Source: Paenibacillus rhizosphaerae (GTDB taxonomy: Bacteria > Bacillota > Bacilli > Paenibacillales > Paenibacillaceae). From it: 64,000 nucleotides of DNA. The translations under genes were made by a program, and so were the position numbers. The notes beneath the pieces are model-generated. The model had not been told where the DNA came from, made no database searches, and saw nothing but the letters and a program-made list of their open reading frames with translations. The stretch spans positions 310,001-374,000 of the forward strand of contig NZ_JACHXJ010000005.1 in NCBI RefSeq assembly GCF_014192015.1, given 5' to 3'. Of this stretch, positions 27,731 to 36,989 are shown piece by piece. Within the stretch, counting starts at the first letter, position 1; every line of letters starts with the position of its first letter.

Positions 27731-28366
27731 CTAAGCTTCCTGCACGCCGACTCCGTTCCAAAACATATTGACGATCTCCTGCGCCAGCTCGCCCGCGGAC
27801 GGGGCAAACTCTTTGGCAATCTCCCGGTTGCCGATCATCAGCATGGACGCCAGCGTGTGCGCCATCAGGAGCGGATGTGCGGAGCGCACCTCCCCATTTT
27901 TGATCGCTTCGGTGAAGCTGACGGTCAGCACATCGTGAATCTGGTCCTCGCTGACGCGGATTTCTTCCAGCTGTTCGGGCGCCAGCGAGGCGCTGGCATC
28001 GCGCATAATCGTTTCAAAGTCTCCGTGCGGGAAACGAAGCTTGTTCTCGGCCAGCTCCACGAGCCGTTCATAGAGCGGTTTGTCCTGCTGCATAATCCGC
28101 AGGGAGGCATTGCGCGCTTTCTGCATCATGGCGGTGACGGCCGCCGTAAAGAGCTGGGCTTTATTTTCAAAGTGATAGTAAATGGAAGCCTTGGTTACGC
28201 CGCATACCTGGGCAATTTGCTGCAGCGAGACCGGCTCATAACCGTACTCCATGAACAGGGCGGACGCCGTTTTCAGGATGAATTCGTTCATGGGGGTGTC
28301 CTCCTGCCGGCGTTTGGGCCGGCCCGGGGAGCGTTTGGCCGGATGTTTACCCTGGGATTGTTCCAT
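27731..28366 (-). CDS. TetR family transcriptional regulator
   Basis: A 211-residue repressor. A basic N-terminal tail (KRSPGRPKRRQ) precedes the helix-turn-helix (VSLQQIAQVCGVTKASIYYHFENKAQLF) and an all-helical ligand domain. It is divergent from the MMPL exporter 316 bases away and is its likely regulator. Its leader contains three copies of a 23-bp repeat that duplicates the ribosome site. The translation start ATG is at 28364-28366 after TGGAGGAC. Confidence 0.88.
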   Translation of the reverse strand: MEQSQGKHPAKRSPGRPKRRQEDTPMNEFILKTASALFMEYGYEPVSLQQIAQVCGVTKASIYYHFENKAQLFTAAVTAMMQKARNASLRIMQQDKPLYERLVELAENKLRFPHGDFETIMRDASASLAPEQLEEIRVSEDQIHDVLTVSFTEAIKNGEVRSAHPLLMAHTLASMLMIGNREIAKEFAPSAGELAQEIVNMFWNGVGVQEA

Positions 28367-28367
28367 A

Positions 28368-28437
28368 TCGTTGTCCTCCAGTATTCTAAGTCGTTGTCCT
28401 CCAGTATTCTAAGTCGTTGTCCTTTAGTCATTCTAAA
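28368..28437. repeat. 23-bp tandem repeat (three units) in the tetR leader, with palindromic site
   Basis: Units at 28368-28390 and 28391-28413 are identical; a third, 28414-28437, is degenerate. Each includes the TetR gene's ribosome-site-like TGGAGGAC (or TAAAGGAC) on the minus strand. The third unit contains the inverted repeat TTTAG-N5-CTAAA (28423-28437), a plausible TetR operator between the divergent genes. Confidence 0.7.
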
Positions 28438-28682
28438 ATTCGGTTTTAAATCCCGATTGATAATTAACCTTCCGGTATATATAATTAATGTGGCATCGCA
28501 TCAGCGGATATGCCATTCGTTGGAATCTGCAGCTGTATGCCGCCTGATAAGGCTGAAAAGTACTGCGGTCCGCACTGTCTCATATTGTATCACGGAGCCT
28601 GCGGAAGCCGCACTTTATCGGCATGAACATGTGCTTATACTATACCATTTCGACACCTGTAACAGGTGGGGAGGAGCAGAAT

Positions 28683-30902
28683 ATGGGGGATTCCGGATAT
28701 GGGCGCTGGGTCGCCGGAAGAAGAAGCAAATGGATCACGCTGGCCGTTTGGGTCATCATCGTGGGCGTGCTGAGCGCCATCTGGCCGATGGTCAACAAAG
28801 AGGTCCAGAACAATGCGGCCAATCTGGACGACGCCAAGCCTTCGGTACAGGCTGAGCGCATCGCGGAGGAACAGTTCAGCAGTGATGCAGGCGTTCCCGC
28901 CCTGCTGGTCTGGCACCGTGAAGGCGGGCTGAAAGACGACGATTTACAGCATGTGCAGAAAATGTATGCCGAATGGAGCGCGAATCCGGTTCCTTACCAG
29001 GATTTGGTTCCTCCATTTCACCAAATGCCGGCTGCTGCGCTGAAATCGATGCTGTCCGAGGATCAGAGCACGCTGGTCACCCCCGTGCTGTTCCAGAAAA
29101 GCGCGGACAGCGACCAGCTGAAAGAAGGGGTGGAGCAGCTGAAATCCGGGATCACGCAAGAAACCGGGCAGGATCCCTTCGCAGCAAGCCATAACTCCGG
29201 TTCGGACCTCAGCGTCCGCGTCACAGGTCCGGTCGGCATTTCGATCGACGCGACCGGTCTCTTCAAGAACGCGGATTTTAAGCTGCTCATGTCCACCGTC
29301 ATTTTGGTGCTGGTCATCCTGCTGCTCATTTACCGTTCGCCGATTCTGGCGCTGATTCCGCTGATCGCGGTCGGCTTTGCGTATGGCGCGGTCAGCCCCC
29401 TGCTCGGCCTGATGGCCCAGAAAGGCTGGATCACCGTGGATTCCCAGGCCGTTTCGATCATGACGGTGCTGCTGTTCGGCGCCGGAACGGACTACTGTCT
29501 GTTCCTGATCTCACATTTCCGCCATTTGCTGAAAGAGGAAGAGAGCAAGTCCCGGGCACTGCTGCGGGCAGTGACGGAATCCTCAGGCGCGATCGCCATG
29601 AGCGGATTCACGGTGGTTCTGTCGCTGCTGGCCCTGCTTCTGGCGAAGTACGGGGCATACCACCGCTTTGCGGTTCCGTTCAGCGTTTCCATCCTCGTGA
29701 TGGTGATCGCAAGCTTGACGCTGGTACCTGCACTGCTGGCGATATTCGGGCGCACGTCGTTCTTTCCGTTTGTTCCCCGCACGTCGGAGATGGAGGAGGA
29801 ACGCGCCCGCAAGAAGGGCAAACCGGTACCGGCCCGCAAGCCGAAACGTCCCGGCTTTGCCAGCCGGCTTGTGGTCCGCAGACCCTGGATGATCGTCATT
29901 GTGACGGTGATCGTGCTGGGCGCGCTCGCCTCCGTATCCAGCCAGGTCAAGTTCACCTACGATATTATGTCATCTTTTCCGAAAGATATGGCCTCGCGTG
30001 AAGGCTTCGATACGATCGGGAAGCAGTTCAGCCCCGGGGAGCTGGCTCCGGTGAAAATTATGGTCGATACGGAAGGCAAGCCGGACGGCCTGGATGAGAA
30101 GCTGAAGGAGCTGCCGTATGTGGATGAGGTGTCGAAAGGGCAGCCGGGCAGTCAAAACGCGAATATTATCGCGTATGACGTCACGCTCGACATGAATCCT
30201 TATTCCAGCGAAGCGATGGACCAGATTCCCCACCTGCGGAGCACGGCAGAGCAGGCACTTCAGGCGGCGGGGGTGGGTTCCCCGGCGGATAAAGTATGGA
30301 TCAGCGGCCAGACCGCCGAACAATACGATACCCGCGAGACCGGCGACCGCGACACGATGGTCATTATTCCGGTTGTCATCGGTATGATTACGCTGCTGCT
30401 GCTCGTGTATTTGCGGTCGATCACCGCAACGGTGTACTTGATTTTGACCGTTATTTTGTCTTATTTCTCGGCGCTTGGCCTGGGCTGGCTCATCATCCAT
30501 TACGGGCTTGGCGCGGACGCGATCCAAGGAGCGATTCCGCTCTATTCGTTCGTATTCCTGGTGGCGCTGGGCGAAGACTACAACATCTTTATGATCTCGA
30601 GCATCTGGAAAAAACGGAAGCATATGCCGTTAAAGCAGGCGATCCAGGAGGGGGTGTCCGAGACGGGCTCGGTCATCACCTCCGCCGGCCTCATTCTGGC
30701 CGGGACCTTCGCGGTGCTCGCCTCGCTGCCGATCCAGGTGCTGGTCCAGTTCGGCATCATTACCGCCGCGGGTGTCCTGCTGGATACCTTCATCGTCCGT
30801 CCGTTTCTCGTGCCGGCCATTACGGCGCTGCTGGGACGCTTTGCTTTCTGGCCGTCTTCCCATACAGAGGCCGAAAATACCAAAGCCGGCATGCCGTCCT
30901 GA
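28683..30902 (+). CDS. MMPL/RND family transporter (YdfJ-like)
   Basis: A 739-residue exporter with about twelve transmembrane helices in two halves, each with an extracytoplasmic domain after the first helix. The proton-relay-type elements GTDYCLFLISHFRH (first half) and GEDYNIFMISSIWKK (second half) are conserved. MMPL proteins export lipids, drugs or siderophores using the proton gradient. ATG at 28683 follows GGGGAGGAG; the open frame extends 20 codons upstream without a better site. Divergent from and probably repressed by the TetR protein. Confidence 0.88.
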   Translation: MGDSGYGRWVAGRRSKWITLAVWVIIVGVLSAIWPMVNKEVQNNAANLDDAKPSVQAERIAEEQFSSDAGVPALLVWHREGGLKDDDLQHVQKMYAEWSANPVPYQDLVPPFHQMPAAALKSMLSEDQSTLVTPVLFQKSADSDQLKEGVEQLKSGITQETGQDPFAASHNSGSDLSVRVTGPVGISIDATGLFKNADFKLLMSTVILVLVILLLIYRSPILALIPLIAVGFAYGAVSPLLGLMAQKGWITVDSQAVSIMTVLLFGAGTDYCLFLISHFRHLLKEEESKSRALLRAVTESSGAIAMSGFTVVLSLLALLLAKYGAYHRFAVPFSVSILVMVIASLTLVPALLAIFGRTSFFPFVPRTSEMEEERARKKGKPVPARKPKRPGFASRLVVRRPWMIVIVTVIVLGALASVSSQVKFTYDIMSSFPKDMASREGFDTIGKQFSPGELAPVKIMVDTEGKPDGLDEKLKELPYVDEVSKGQPGSQNANIIAYDVTLDMNPYSSEAMDQIPHLRSTAEQALQAAGVGSPADKVWISGQTAEQYDTRETGDRDTMVIIPVVIGMITLLLLVYLRSITATVYLILTVILSYFSALGLGWLIIHYGLGADAIQGAIPLYSFVFLVALGEDYNIFMISSIWKKRKHMPLKQAIQEGVSETGSVITSAGLILAGTFAVLASLPIQVLVQFGIITAAGVLLDTFIVRPFLVPAITALLGRFAFWPSSHTEAENTKAGMPS

Positions 30903-30908
30903 TCAATC

Positions 30909-30947
30909 AAAAGAGGAGTCCTTGTTACAAGGGCTCCTCTTTATTTG
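30909..30947 (+). terminator. Terminator after the MMPL exporter
   Basis: AAGAGGAG pairs with CTCCTCTT, with inner CCTTG/CAAGG, and a T-rich tail. Confidence 0.85.
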
Positions 30948-31104
30948 TGCACCCGCCGCCCAGCTCCATCGGCCGCTCAAACCGTCCCATCCAGCCCGCC
31001 GCAAGATTCACCATTTGCTCAAGCCTTGCACGGCTGTGGCTTCTGCGTCTGGCTTATAATGGGGAGAGACAGACCTTTTTTACGAACGACGAGGTGAACG
31101 CAGC

Positions 31105-32229
31105 ATGAAGGTGTATGACGTTCTGCAGAAAGATGCGGAAGAATATATATTATGGTGTTATCAGGAGCTGGGCAAGACGGAGGACGAAACCGTCCGGAGG
31201 CTCGCGGAGGTCAGGGCCAGTATTGAAGAGACTGGAACGTATGAGCATACGTACGAGGAGCTGGTTCACGGGGCAAAAATGGCCTGGCGCAACAGCAACC
31301 GCTGCATCGGCCGCCTGTTCTGGGACTCGATGCAGGTCATCGATGAGCGGGGCCTAGAGCGGCCTGACGACATTGCCGAGGCGCTGCTCCGGCATATCGA
31401 ACGCGGCACGGGCGGCGGCAGAATCGTGCCGACGATCACGGTATTTAGGCCGTCGGTACCCGGCATGAGAGATATCCGCATCATGAACCACCAGCTGATC
31501 CGCTATGCGGGGTATGAGAACGGCGTGACCGTCACCGGCGATCCGGCCTCCGCCGCGTTTACGAGGCTGTGCATGAAGCTGGGCTGGAAGGGAGAAGGGA
31601 CGCCCTTCGACGTCCTTCCTCTTGTCATTCAAGGCGGGGAAGGCGGGCCTGAACTGTTTCCCATTCCGCCGGATCTGGTCATGGAAGTGCCGATCACGCA
31701 TCCGGATATGCCCGCCTTTGCCGGGCTGGGCCTGCGCTGGTACGCTGTGCCGATCATTTCCGATATGGATCTCGTGATCGGCGGCATCCGCTATACGGCC
31801 GCTCCATTTAACGGTTGGTACATGGTGACCGAGGTCGGGGCCCGAAATTTCGCCGATGAACAGCGGTATAACATGCTGCCGCGGGTGGCGGAGCTGATGG
31901 GTTTGTCCACGGCGAGCGAAACCTCGCTATGGCGGGACCGCGCACTTGTTGAGATGAATGTCGCCGTGCTGCACTCCTACAAGCAGGCGGGGGTCAGCAT
32001 GGTGGATCACCATACGGCGGCTTCCCAGTTCCGGCTGTTTGAAGAGCACGAAGCCAGAAGCGGCAGAGAGGTCACCGGCAGCTGGACGTGGTTGATCCCG
32101 CCGTTATCGCCGGCGACGACCCATATTTTTCACCATTCGTATGACAACACGGTAAAGACGCCAAACTTCTTTAAGAGAGAGGCGTCGATTGCCAAGCAGG
32201 AACAAGCAGGATGCCCTTTTCACCATTAG
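31105..32229 (+). CDS. nos: Bacterial nitric oxide synthase oxygenase
   Basis: A 374-residue oxygenase-only NO synthase. The heme thiolate is C67 in WRNSNRCIGRLFW, followed by the family blocks PTITVFRP, FNGWYMVTEVGARNF and SWTWLIPPLSPATTHIFH, with the substrate Glu region near WYMVTEVG. It converts L-arginine to citrulline and NO using partner reductases supplied by the host cell, as in Bacillus and Staphylococcus. It lacks the eukaryotic reductase domain, which is normal for this group. GAGGTG precedes ATG at 31105; a TATAAT sits at 31055-31060. Nearby heme/redox genes (IsdG type, Rieske protein) fit a redox-stress context. Confidence 0.93.
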   Translation: MKVYDVLQKDAEEYILWCYQELGKTEDETVRRLAEVRASIEETGTYEHTYEELVHGAKMAWRNSNRCIGRLFWDSMQVIDERGLERPDDIAEALLRHIERGTGGGRIVPTITVFRPSVPGMRDIRIMNHQLIRYAGYENGVTVTGDPASAAFTRLCMKLGWKGEGTPFDVLPLVIQGGEGGPELFPIPPDLVMEVPITHPDMPAFAGLGLRWYAVPIISDMDLVIGGIRYTAAPFNGWYMVTEVGARNFADEQRYNMLPRVAELMGLSTASETSLWRDRALVEMNVAVLHSYKQAGVSMVDHHTAASQFRLFEEHEARSGREVTGSWTWLIPPLSPATTHIFHHSYDNTVKTPNFFKREASIAKQEQAGCPFHH

Positions 32230-32350
32230 CTGATCGGCTCCCTGCAGCCAACCCGAAAAAAAGTGCTTGATTGCTTGTTGCTTTTCGCCTGCTGCGTCGT
32301 ATAATGATTTATTAGGTTATTTGACATATAAAGGGGATAAAGATAGAGCA

Positions 32351-32821
32351 TTGAACACCATACATTTGAACGAAATCATCCGTGAGCTGGTCGGACGGTC
32401 GGGACTGGGCGTTCAGGTCCGTCTGAAAACACGGTCCCGGGACGGACGCCTGATCGGCGGCAAATACGGGATGGTTTCCAAGCGGATCACGATGTATACC
32501 GGTGTGATCGAGGAACAATGCATGCAGATGTTCGGATCATTGGACCGGGTGGAGGAGTATTTTACAATTGTCCTGTCCCATGAGCTGGGGCATGCCGCGG
32601 ACCCGGAGCTGCCTGCGCTCTCCGAGTCGCTGGAAGACATGAATCTTACCGAGGAACAGCGGATGCGCGTGGCGCTGCAGATTGAAGAGAACGCATGGAA
32701 CTATGCACTGGAGCTGATCCCCGAAGCGGATCTGTCCATGATGAGCGCCATTATCGACGAGTCGCTGTATGCATACCGGCTTCAGGTGGAAGAAGCGGGA
32801 GCGGAGGCGGGCATCGCCTGA
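32351..32821 (+). CDS. Small HExxH metalloprotein, ImmA/IrrE-like
   Basis: A predicted 156-residue zinc peptidase-like protein. HELGHAAD places the HExxH ligands at about 77-81, and a downstream EENAWNYALEL resembles the third-ligand helix of the ImmA/IrrE group. No transmembrane or helix-turn-helix segment is seen. The frame is open to 32267, but a promoter-like TATAAT lies inside that extension (near 32301), so I prefer the TTG at 32351, which follows AAAGGGGA with long spacing. Other starts are possible. Target unknown; ImmA-type peptidases typically cleave repressors. Confidence 0.6.
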   Translation: MNTIHLNEIIRELVGRSGLGVQVRLKTRSRDGRLIGGKYGMVSKRITMYTGVIEEQCMQMFGSLDRVEEYFTIVLSHELGHAADPELPALSESLEDMNLTEEQRMRVALQIEENAWNYALELIPEADLSMMSAIIDESLYAYRLQVEEAGAEAGIA

Positions 32822-32886
32822 ATGTCGTCGGGACGGGATGGCGCAGGCGCAGGCGGAAGCATATCAGCTGCATCTTATAAAATAGT

Positions 32887-32936
32887 AAAGGATAGGCTCG
32901 GCAGACCCTTTGGATCTCTCGAACCTATCCTTTTTT
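32887..32936. terminator. Bidirectional terminator
   Basis: AAGGATAGG pairs with CCTATCCTT, with TCG/CGA inside, followed by T on the plus strand. It separates convergent genes. Confidence 0.8.
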
Positions 32937-32978
32937 GGTTGAACGGGCAAAATCCGCCCGCCCTATAGCATCGACTGC

Positions 32979-33299
32979 TTATTCGGCCGCATTCAGGGGG
33001 CTGACGACGAGCTCGTACTGGTTCAGCGTAGAGCCGAGAAGGACGTCCTTGCTGCCTCCCGCACCGCGGTGGGAAGCGCGGAAGGACTCGCTCTGCGTCC
33101 AGTTTTTAAATGACGCCTCGTCCTCCCAGACGGTGGACACCTTCAGCTCCTCGGCGTCCGCCTCTTTGCTCTTGCCCAGCCATACCTCCATCCGGACAAA
33201 GCCCGGCATGTCCTGCACGCCCTTGGCATTCGCAAACCGCTCGGACACGGCCTGTCCGTGCCCTTCCTTGATCAAAATCGTATTGGTGATGACTATCAT
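32979..33299 (-). CDS. isdG: IsdG-family heme-degrading monooxygenase
   Basis: A 106-residue ABM-fold protein. The catalytic trio of IsdG enzymes is present at the expected places: N6 (IVITNTI), W67 (SFKNWTQ) and H77 (RASHRGAGG). IsdG/IsdI/HmoA enzymes open the heme ring and free iron in the cytoplasm. GGAGGCG precedes ATG at 33299. It is a single gene, close to the NO synthase but on the opposite strand. Staphylococcal-type Isd surface proteins are not in this window, so a heme-turnover rather than host-heme role is likely. Confidence 0.85.
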   Translation of the reverse strand: MIVITNTILIKEGHGQAVSERFANAKGVQDMPGFVRMEVWLGKSKEADAEELKVSTVWEDEASFKNWTQSESFRASHRGAGGSKDVLLGSTLNQYELVVSPLNAAE

Positions 33300-33335
33300 A
33301 AGGAATCGCCTCCGATGGTGATATCGTTCCTTAAT

Positions 33336-34886
33336 TCAGTCTACTCGTGTGTCCAGTTTCTCAAGCGGCTTGATGGCCGGTCCTTCAAACACGACCCCGT
33401 CATAGGAAAACCGGGAGCCGTGGCAAGGGCAGTCCCAGGTCCGCTCCGCCGCGTTCCATTCGGTCTCGCAGCCCATATGCGTACACGTGTTATCCACCAG
33501 ATGAAGATTGCCCTCCGGATCTTTATAGGCACCGGCTTTTTTTCCATTATGGCGGACTACGGCGCCTTCGTCAGGATTCAGATCTTCGATCCGGCTGTGG
33601 ACGAGGCCGACTTTGCCGGAAATCAGCTCCCCGGCCACATCGGCATTTTCCTTCACCAGGTTTATGATCGACGGGTCGGCCAGGAATCGGGACGGCGTGT
33701 ACAGCTCGCTGTACGGATTGTCCCTGCCGATAATTTGATCCGATAACATCCGTCCGGCGAGGGTTCCGCTGGTCATGCCCCATTTGTTGAAGCCGGTTGC
33801 CACGTAGATCCCTTCATCCTTGGACGTAATTTGTCCGATGTACGGCACTTTGTCGATGGTGACCAGATCCTGGGTGGACCAGCGGAAAGGAATGCCTTTG
33901 CTGCCCAGCAGTTTGCCCCCATAGGCTTCGAGCGCCTCATAGTAGGAGAAGGTGCAGATATGCTGTCCGGTTTTATGGCCTTCACCGCCGACGATAACTA
34001 CCTCTTCGCCGTTCCAGGAGGCGGCCCGCAGCGAGCGCGTCGGCTTGTCCGCACTGATATACATACCGCCGGCAAACGTCGTCTCCGGCTTCATAGCCAG
34101 CGCATACGAGCGGTCGGCATGCAGCCGCGCGAAATAAAAGCCGCCTTCATCCAGGAACGGGAAGTGGGTAGCCGCGACGACATGGCTGCATTGAATCTTG
34201 TGGCTTCCGCGGTAGGTGACGACCGTTAACGGCCCTTCCTTGTCCACCTTATGGACCGTCGTATTCTCATACACTTGTCCGCCAGCCTTCACGAACTCCT
34301 CCAGCAGACGCCGCAAATAATGCAGCGGATGGAACCGGGCTTGTCCCGGCAGCTTGATGGCACCCGACGCGAACTGAGGAATCGGCAGCTTGTTCACCCA
34401 TTCGCCGGGGATGCCCAGTTTCTCATAAGCTTCGAATTCCTTCTCCAGCTTATTGAGATCCTTATCCTTCTCCATATATACATAGGCGTCTTCCTCATGG
34501 AGACCGCAGTCGATATTCAGCTTGGACGCCGTGTCCCGGATGAATTGCAGCGCTTCCCGGTTGGCCTGATAATACATGGATGCCCGTTCCTGTCCGAAAT
34601 GGCTCAGCAGTTCATCGTACAGCATGCCGTGTTGGGCCGTAATTTTTGCAGTCGTATGTGCGGTGGTGCCGTTCAGCACTTTTCCCGCTTCGATCAGGGC
34701 GACCTTCAGCCCTTCCCGGGCAAGCAGGTACCCGGTCGTTATGCCCGCAATCCCCGCGCCTACAATAGCAACGTCCACCTTGATGTCTTCCGTCAGACGG
34801 GGAAAGGAAGGAAAGTCCGTTGTCGCTCTCCATAAAGATTCGGGGTACTGCGGCAGCTCATTAGATATCGGTTCAGATGGTTGCAT
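33336..34886 (-). CDS. FAD-dependent oxidoreductase with C-terminal Rieske domain (YhfW-like)
   Basis: A 516-residue fusion. Residues about 35-65 are the FAD Rossmann motif (VDVAIVGAGIAGITTGYLLA) of a DAO-type oxidoreductase. From about 425 a Rieske domain follows with both ligand boxes (CTHMGC and CPCHGS). It resembles B. subtilis YhfW and probably oxidises an amine or amino acid, passing electrons to the 2Fe-2S cluster; substrate unknown. TTAGGAGG precedes ATG at 34886. Single gene. Confidence 0.87.
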   Translation of the reverse strand: MQPSEPISNELPQYPESLWRATTDFPSFPRLTEDIKVDVAIVGAGIAGITTGYLLAREGLKVALIEAGKVLNGTTAHTTAKITAQHGMLYDELLSHFGQERASMYYQANREALQFIRDTASKLNIDCGLHEEDAYVYMEKDKDLNKLEKEFEAYEKLGIPGEWVNKLPIPQFASGAIKLPGQARFHPLHYLRRLLEEFVKAGGQVYENTTVHKVDKEGPLTVVTYRGSHKIQCSHVVAATHFPFLDEGGFYFARLHADRSYALAMKPETTFAGGMYISADKPTRSLRAASWNGEEVVIVGGEGHKTGQHICTFSYYEALEAYGGKLLGSKGIPFRWSTQDLVTIDKVPYIGQITSKDEGIYVATGFNKWGMTSGTLAGRMLSDQIIGRDNPYSELYTPSRFLADPSIINLVKENADVAGELISGKVGLVHSRIEDLNPDEGAVVRHNGKKAGAYKDPEGNLHLVDNTCTHMGCETEWNAAERTWDCPCHGSRFSYDGVVFEGPAIKPLEKLDTRVD

Positions 34887-35101
34887 AGCATCGTAGCCTC
34901 CTAAGTATTTTCATTTCATTTATTACCACTTTTCGCCAAAAAGAAACGGAGTTTGCCCGGGCGGCGGCTTTTCTTCCCTGCGGGGGTTGTTTACAATAGT
35001 AAGGAAAGCCTAAATCGTTCTGCGGGCGGGGGCAAAAAACCCGCGCTTAGGGCGGCCATTTGGGGGAATCCCGATATGATGAAGGAGGCGCTGATGCAAC
35101 G

Positions 35102-36043
35102 ATGAAATACCGGAGACTGGGAAGAAGCGGACTGAAAGTGAGTGAAATCAGCCTGGGCAGCTGGCTGACTTACGGCGGATACGTGGAGCGCGAAAATGCG
35201 GTTCAGGCGATCCGGTCGGCCTATGATGCGGGTGTAAATTTCTTTGACACGGCCAACGTGTATGAGCGGGGAGCAGCCGAGGAGCTGCTGGGGCAGACGC
35301 TGAAGGCGTACCCGCGGGAGTCCTACGTGCTGGCAACCAAGGTGTTCGGAAAAATGGGGGACGGGCCCAATGACCAGGGACTGTCGCGGAAGCACATTAT
35401 GGAACAGTGCGACGCCAGCCTCAAGCGCCTGGGCCATGACTATGTGGACCTGTACTACTGTCACCGGTATCATGCCGATACGCCGATCGATGAAACGCTG
35501 CGGGCGCTGGATGACCTGGTCCGCCAGGGCAAGGTGCTGTACGTCGGCGTCAGCATGTGGACCGCGGCGCAGATGGAGGCCGCGCTCGGCACGGCTGACC
35601 GCTACCTGCTGGACCGCATCGTCGTGAACCAGCCGGTGTACAACATGTTCCAGCGGGAGATCGAGCATGAGGTTATTCCGCTCGGCGAGGCGAAGGGCAT
35701 CGGCCAGGTCGTCTACTCGCCGCTGGCGCAAGGCGTGCTGACAGGCAAATACACGGCGCCCGGCCAGGCTCCGGAAGGCAGCCGCGCCGCGAAGCTAGGC
35801 TGGAAGGAAGACCGCATCAGCGAAGAGAAGATCGCCAAGGTGCGCCAGTTAGAGGAGGTCGCCACTGACCTGGACATCAAGGTAGGCCAGCTGGCCCTGG
35901 CCTGGATTCTGCGGCAGCCGAATGTGGCGAGCGCGCTGGTAGGCGCGAGCCGTCCGGAGCAGGTCACCGAGAACGTGAAGGCCTCGGGCATTGAGCTTTC
36001 GGCGGAGGTGCTGGAACGGATCGAGCAAATTTTGAACTCATAA
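35102..36043 (+). CDS. Aldo/keto reductase
   Basis: A 313-residue TIM-barrel NADPH-dependent reductase. The catalytic set is visible: Asp and Tyr in FFDTANVYERG, Lys in LATKVFGK, and His in YYCHRYHAD. The C-terminal cofactor segment (ALVGASRPEQVTEN) is also typical, and the sequence is closest to the Kv-beta-like AKR group. ATG at 35102 (MKYRRLGRSG) follows AAGGAGG at 13 bases. The open frame extends upstream without support. Substrate is probably a small aldehyde or ketone. Confidence 0.87.
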   Translation: MKYRRLGRSGLKVSEISLGSWLTYGGYVERENAVQAIRSAYDAGVNFFDTANVYERGAAEELLGQTLKAYPRESYVLATKVFGKMGDGPNDQGLSRKHIMEQCDASLKRLGHDYVDLYYCHRYHADTPIDETLRALDDLVRQGKVLYVGVSMWTAAQMEAALGTADRYLLDRIVVNQPVYNMFQREIEHEVIPLGEAKGIGQVVYSPLAQGVLTGKYTAPGQAPEGSRAAKLGWKEDRISEEKIAKVRQLEEVATDLDIKVGQLALAWILRQPNVASALVGASRPEQVTENVKASGIELSAEVLERIEQILNS

Positions 36044-36066
36044 TGATCGAATCATGCATGACGAAA

Positions 36067-36116
36067 GCCGTCCTGCAGCGGGTATCCCAATACCGCGCTG
36101 GGGGCGGTCTTTTTTT
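36067..36116 (+). terminator. Terminator after the aldo/keto reductase
   Basis: A long hairpin (CCGTCC, CAGCG, GTAT against ATAC, CGCTG, GGGCGG) is followed by seven T. Confidence 0.85.
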
Positions 36117-36221
36117 CTCCAGACCGGTAGTGTATCGCTCGTCTATGCTAGCCCCTCCGCATTGGCATTCTGCCGGGGAGAACGATATACTTGGGGGAGA
36201 ACCTTGAATGGGAGGAACGGA

Positions 36222-36638
36222 ATGGACTGGCTTAAAATTGATGATGTGGCGAAGGAAACCGGCCTGACCAAGCGCACGATCCGTTACTATGAGGAAATCG
36301 GCCTGATCAAATCACCCGAGCGCTCGGACGGGGGCATGCGTTTATATACGGAAGAAGACGTGCAGCACTTGAAAAATATCGTGTTGGCCCGTAAGGTACT
36401 CGGCTTCTCCCTGCAGGAAATTCAGGAATATTTGCAGATTCATGAGCAGGTGGAGCTCCACCGCAGCAAATTTTCGTCCTCGTCTGACGACGGCCAGCGC
36501 ACGGCTGAGCTGAAGCAGATGGGAGAAGCGGTTACGAAGCAGATCGGCCTGCTGGACGTCAAAATCCAGGAGATCGCCCGTGTTCGGGAAGAGCTCGTGG
36601 CGCTGCAGGAGCGGATTACGAACGCGCTAAAACGATAG
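36222..36638 (+). CDS. MerR family transcriptional regulator
   Basis: A 138-residue MerR protein. The winged helix-turn-helix (LKIDDVAKETGLTKRTIRYYEEIGLI) is followed by a dimerising coiled coil from about residue 75. There are no metal-binding Cys pairs in the C-terminus, so a metal sensor is unlikely. ATG at 36222 follows GGGAGG. The gene stands alone behind the aldo/keto reductase terminator; its target is not obvious. Confidence 0.85.
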   Translation: MDWLKIDDVAKETGLTKRTIRYYEEIGLIKSPERSDGGMRLYTEEDVQHLKNIVLARKVLGFSLQEIQEYLQIHEQVELHRSKFSSSSDDGQRTAELKQMGEAVTKQIGLLDVKIQEIARVREELVALQERITNALKR

Positions 36639-36705
36639 TCCGTCTTCAGAGGCAAACAGCGCTGACTTTATTTACCGGGAGTCAATAATAAGCAGCAAGT
36701 CGGCA

Positions 36706-36740
36706 AGCAGTCTGGGTGCATAGCACCAGGCTGTTTTTTT
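36706..36740 (+). terminator. Terminator after the MerR gene
   Basis: CAG-CTGG-TGC pairs with GCACCAGGCTG, followed by seven T. The rest of the 351-bp gap to the next gene is AT-rich and shows no gene. Confidence 0.75.
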
Positions 36741-36989
36741 GTGCAAAACGCTGTATACCCTCGGAGAAAAGCCTTGAACTCTATCGGATGAATGACGCCG
36801 GAGAAATGCTTTTTACTAGTTCTTAGTACCTATTGATAAGTTCAAAATTTTTAAAGAAAATGGATATATGTAGAAATGTTATGGGGATGAGTGAGATCAA
36901 TCTATGAGAAAATGCTCATACAGACCATGACTTGAGCAACAAATTTGAGGGTGGGAGATACAGATTACCCAGTAGAAAGGAAAGTGCTA

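Noticed and set aside
28368..28437. CRISPR-like repeat array
   Set aside because: The 23-bp units are directly abutting with no spacers and no cas genes are present.
32267..32350. Longer N-terminus for the HExxH protein
   Set aside because: The segment contains a promoter-like TATAAT and no ribosome site, so translation from it is unlikely.
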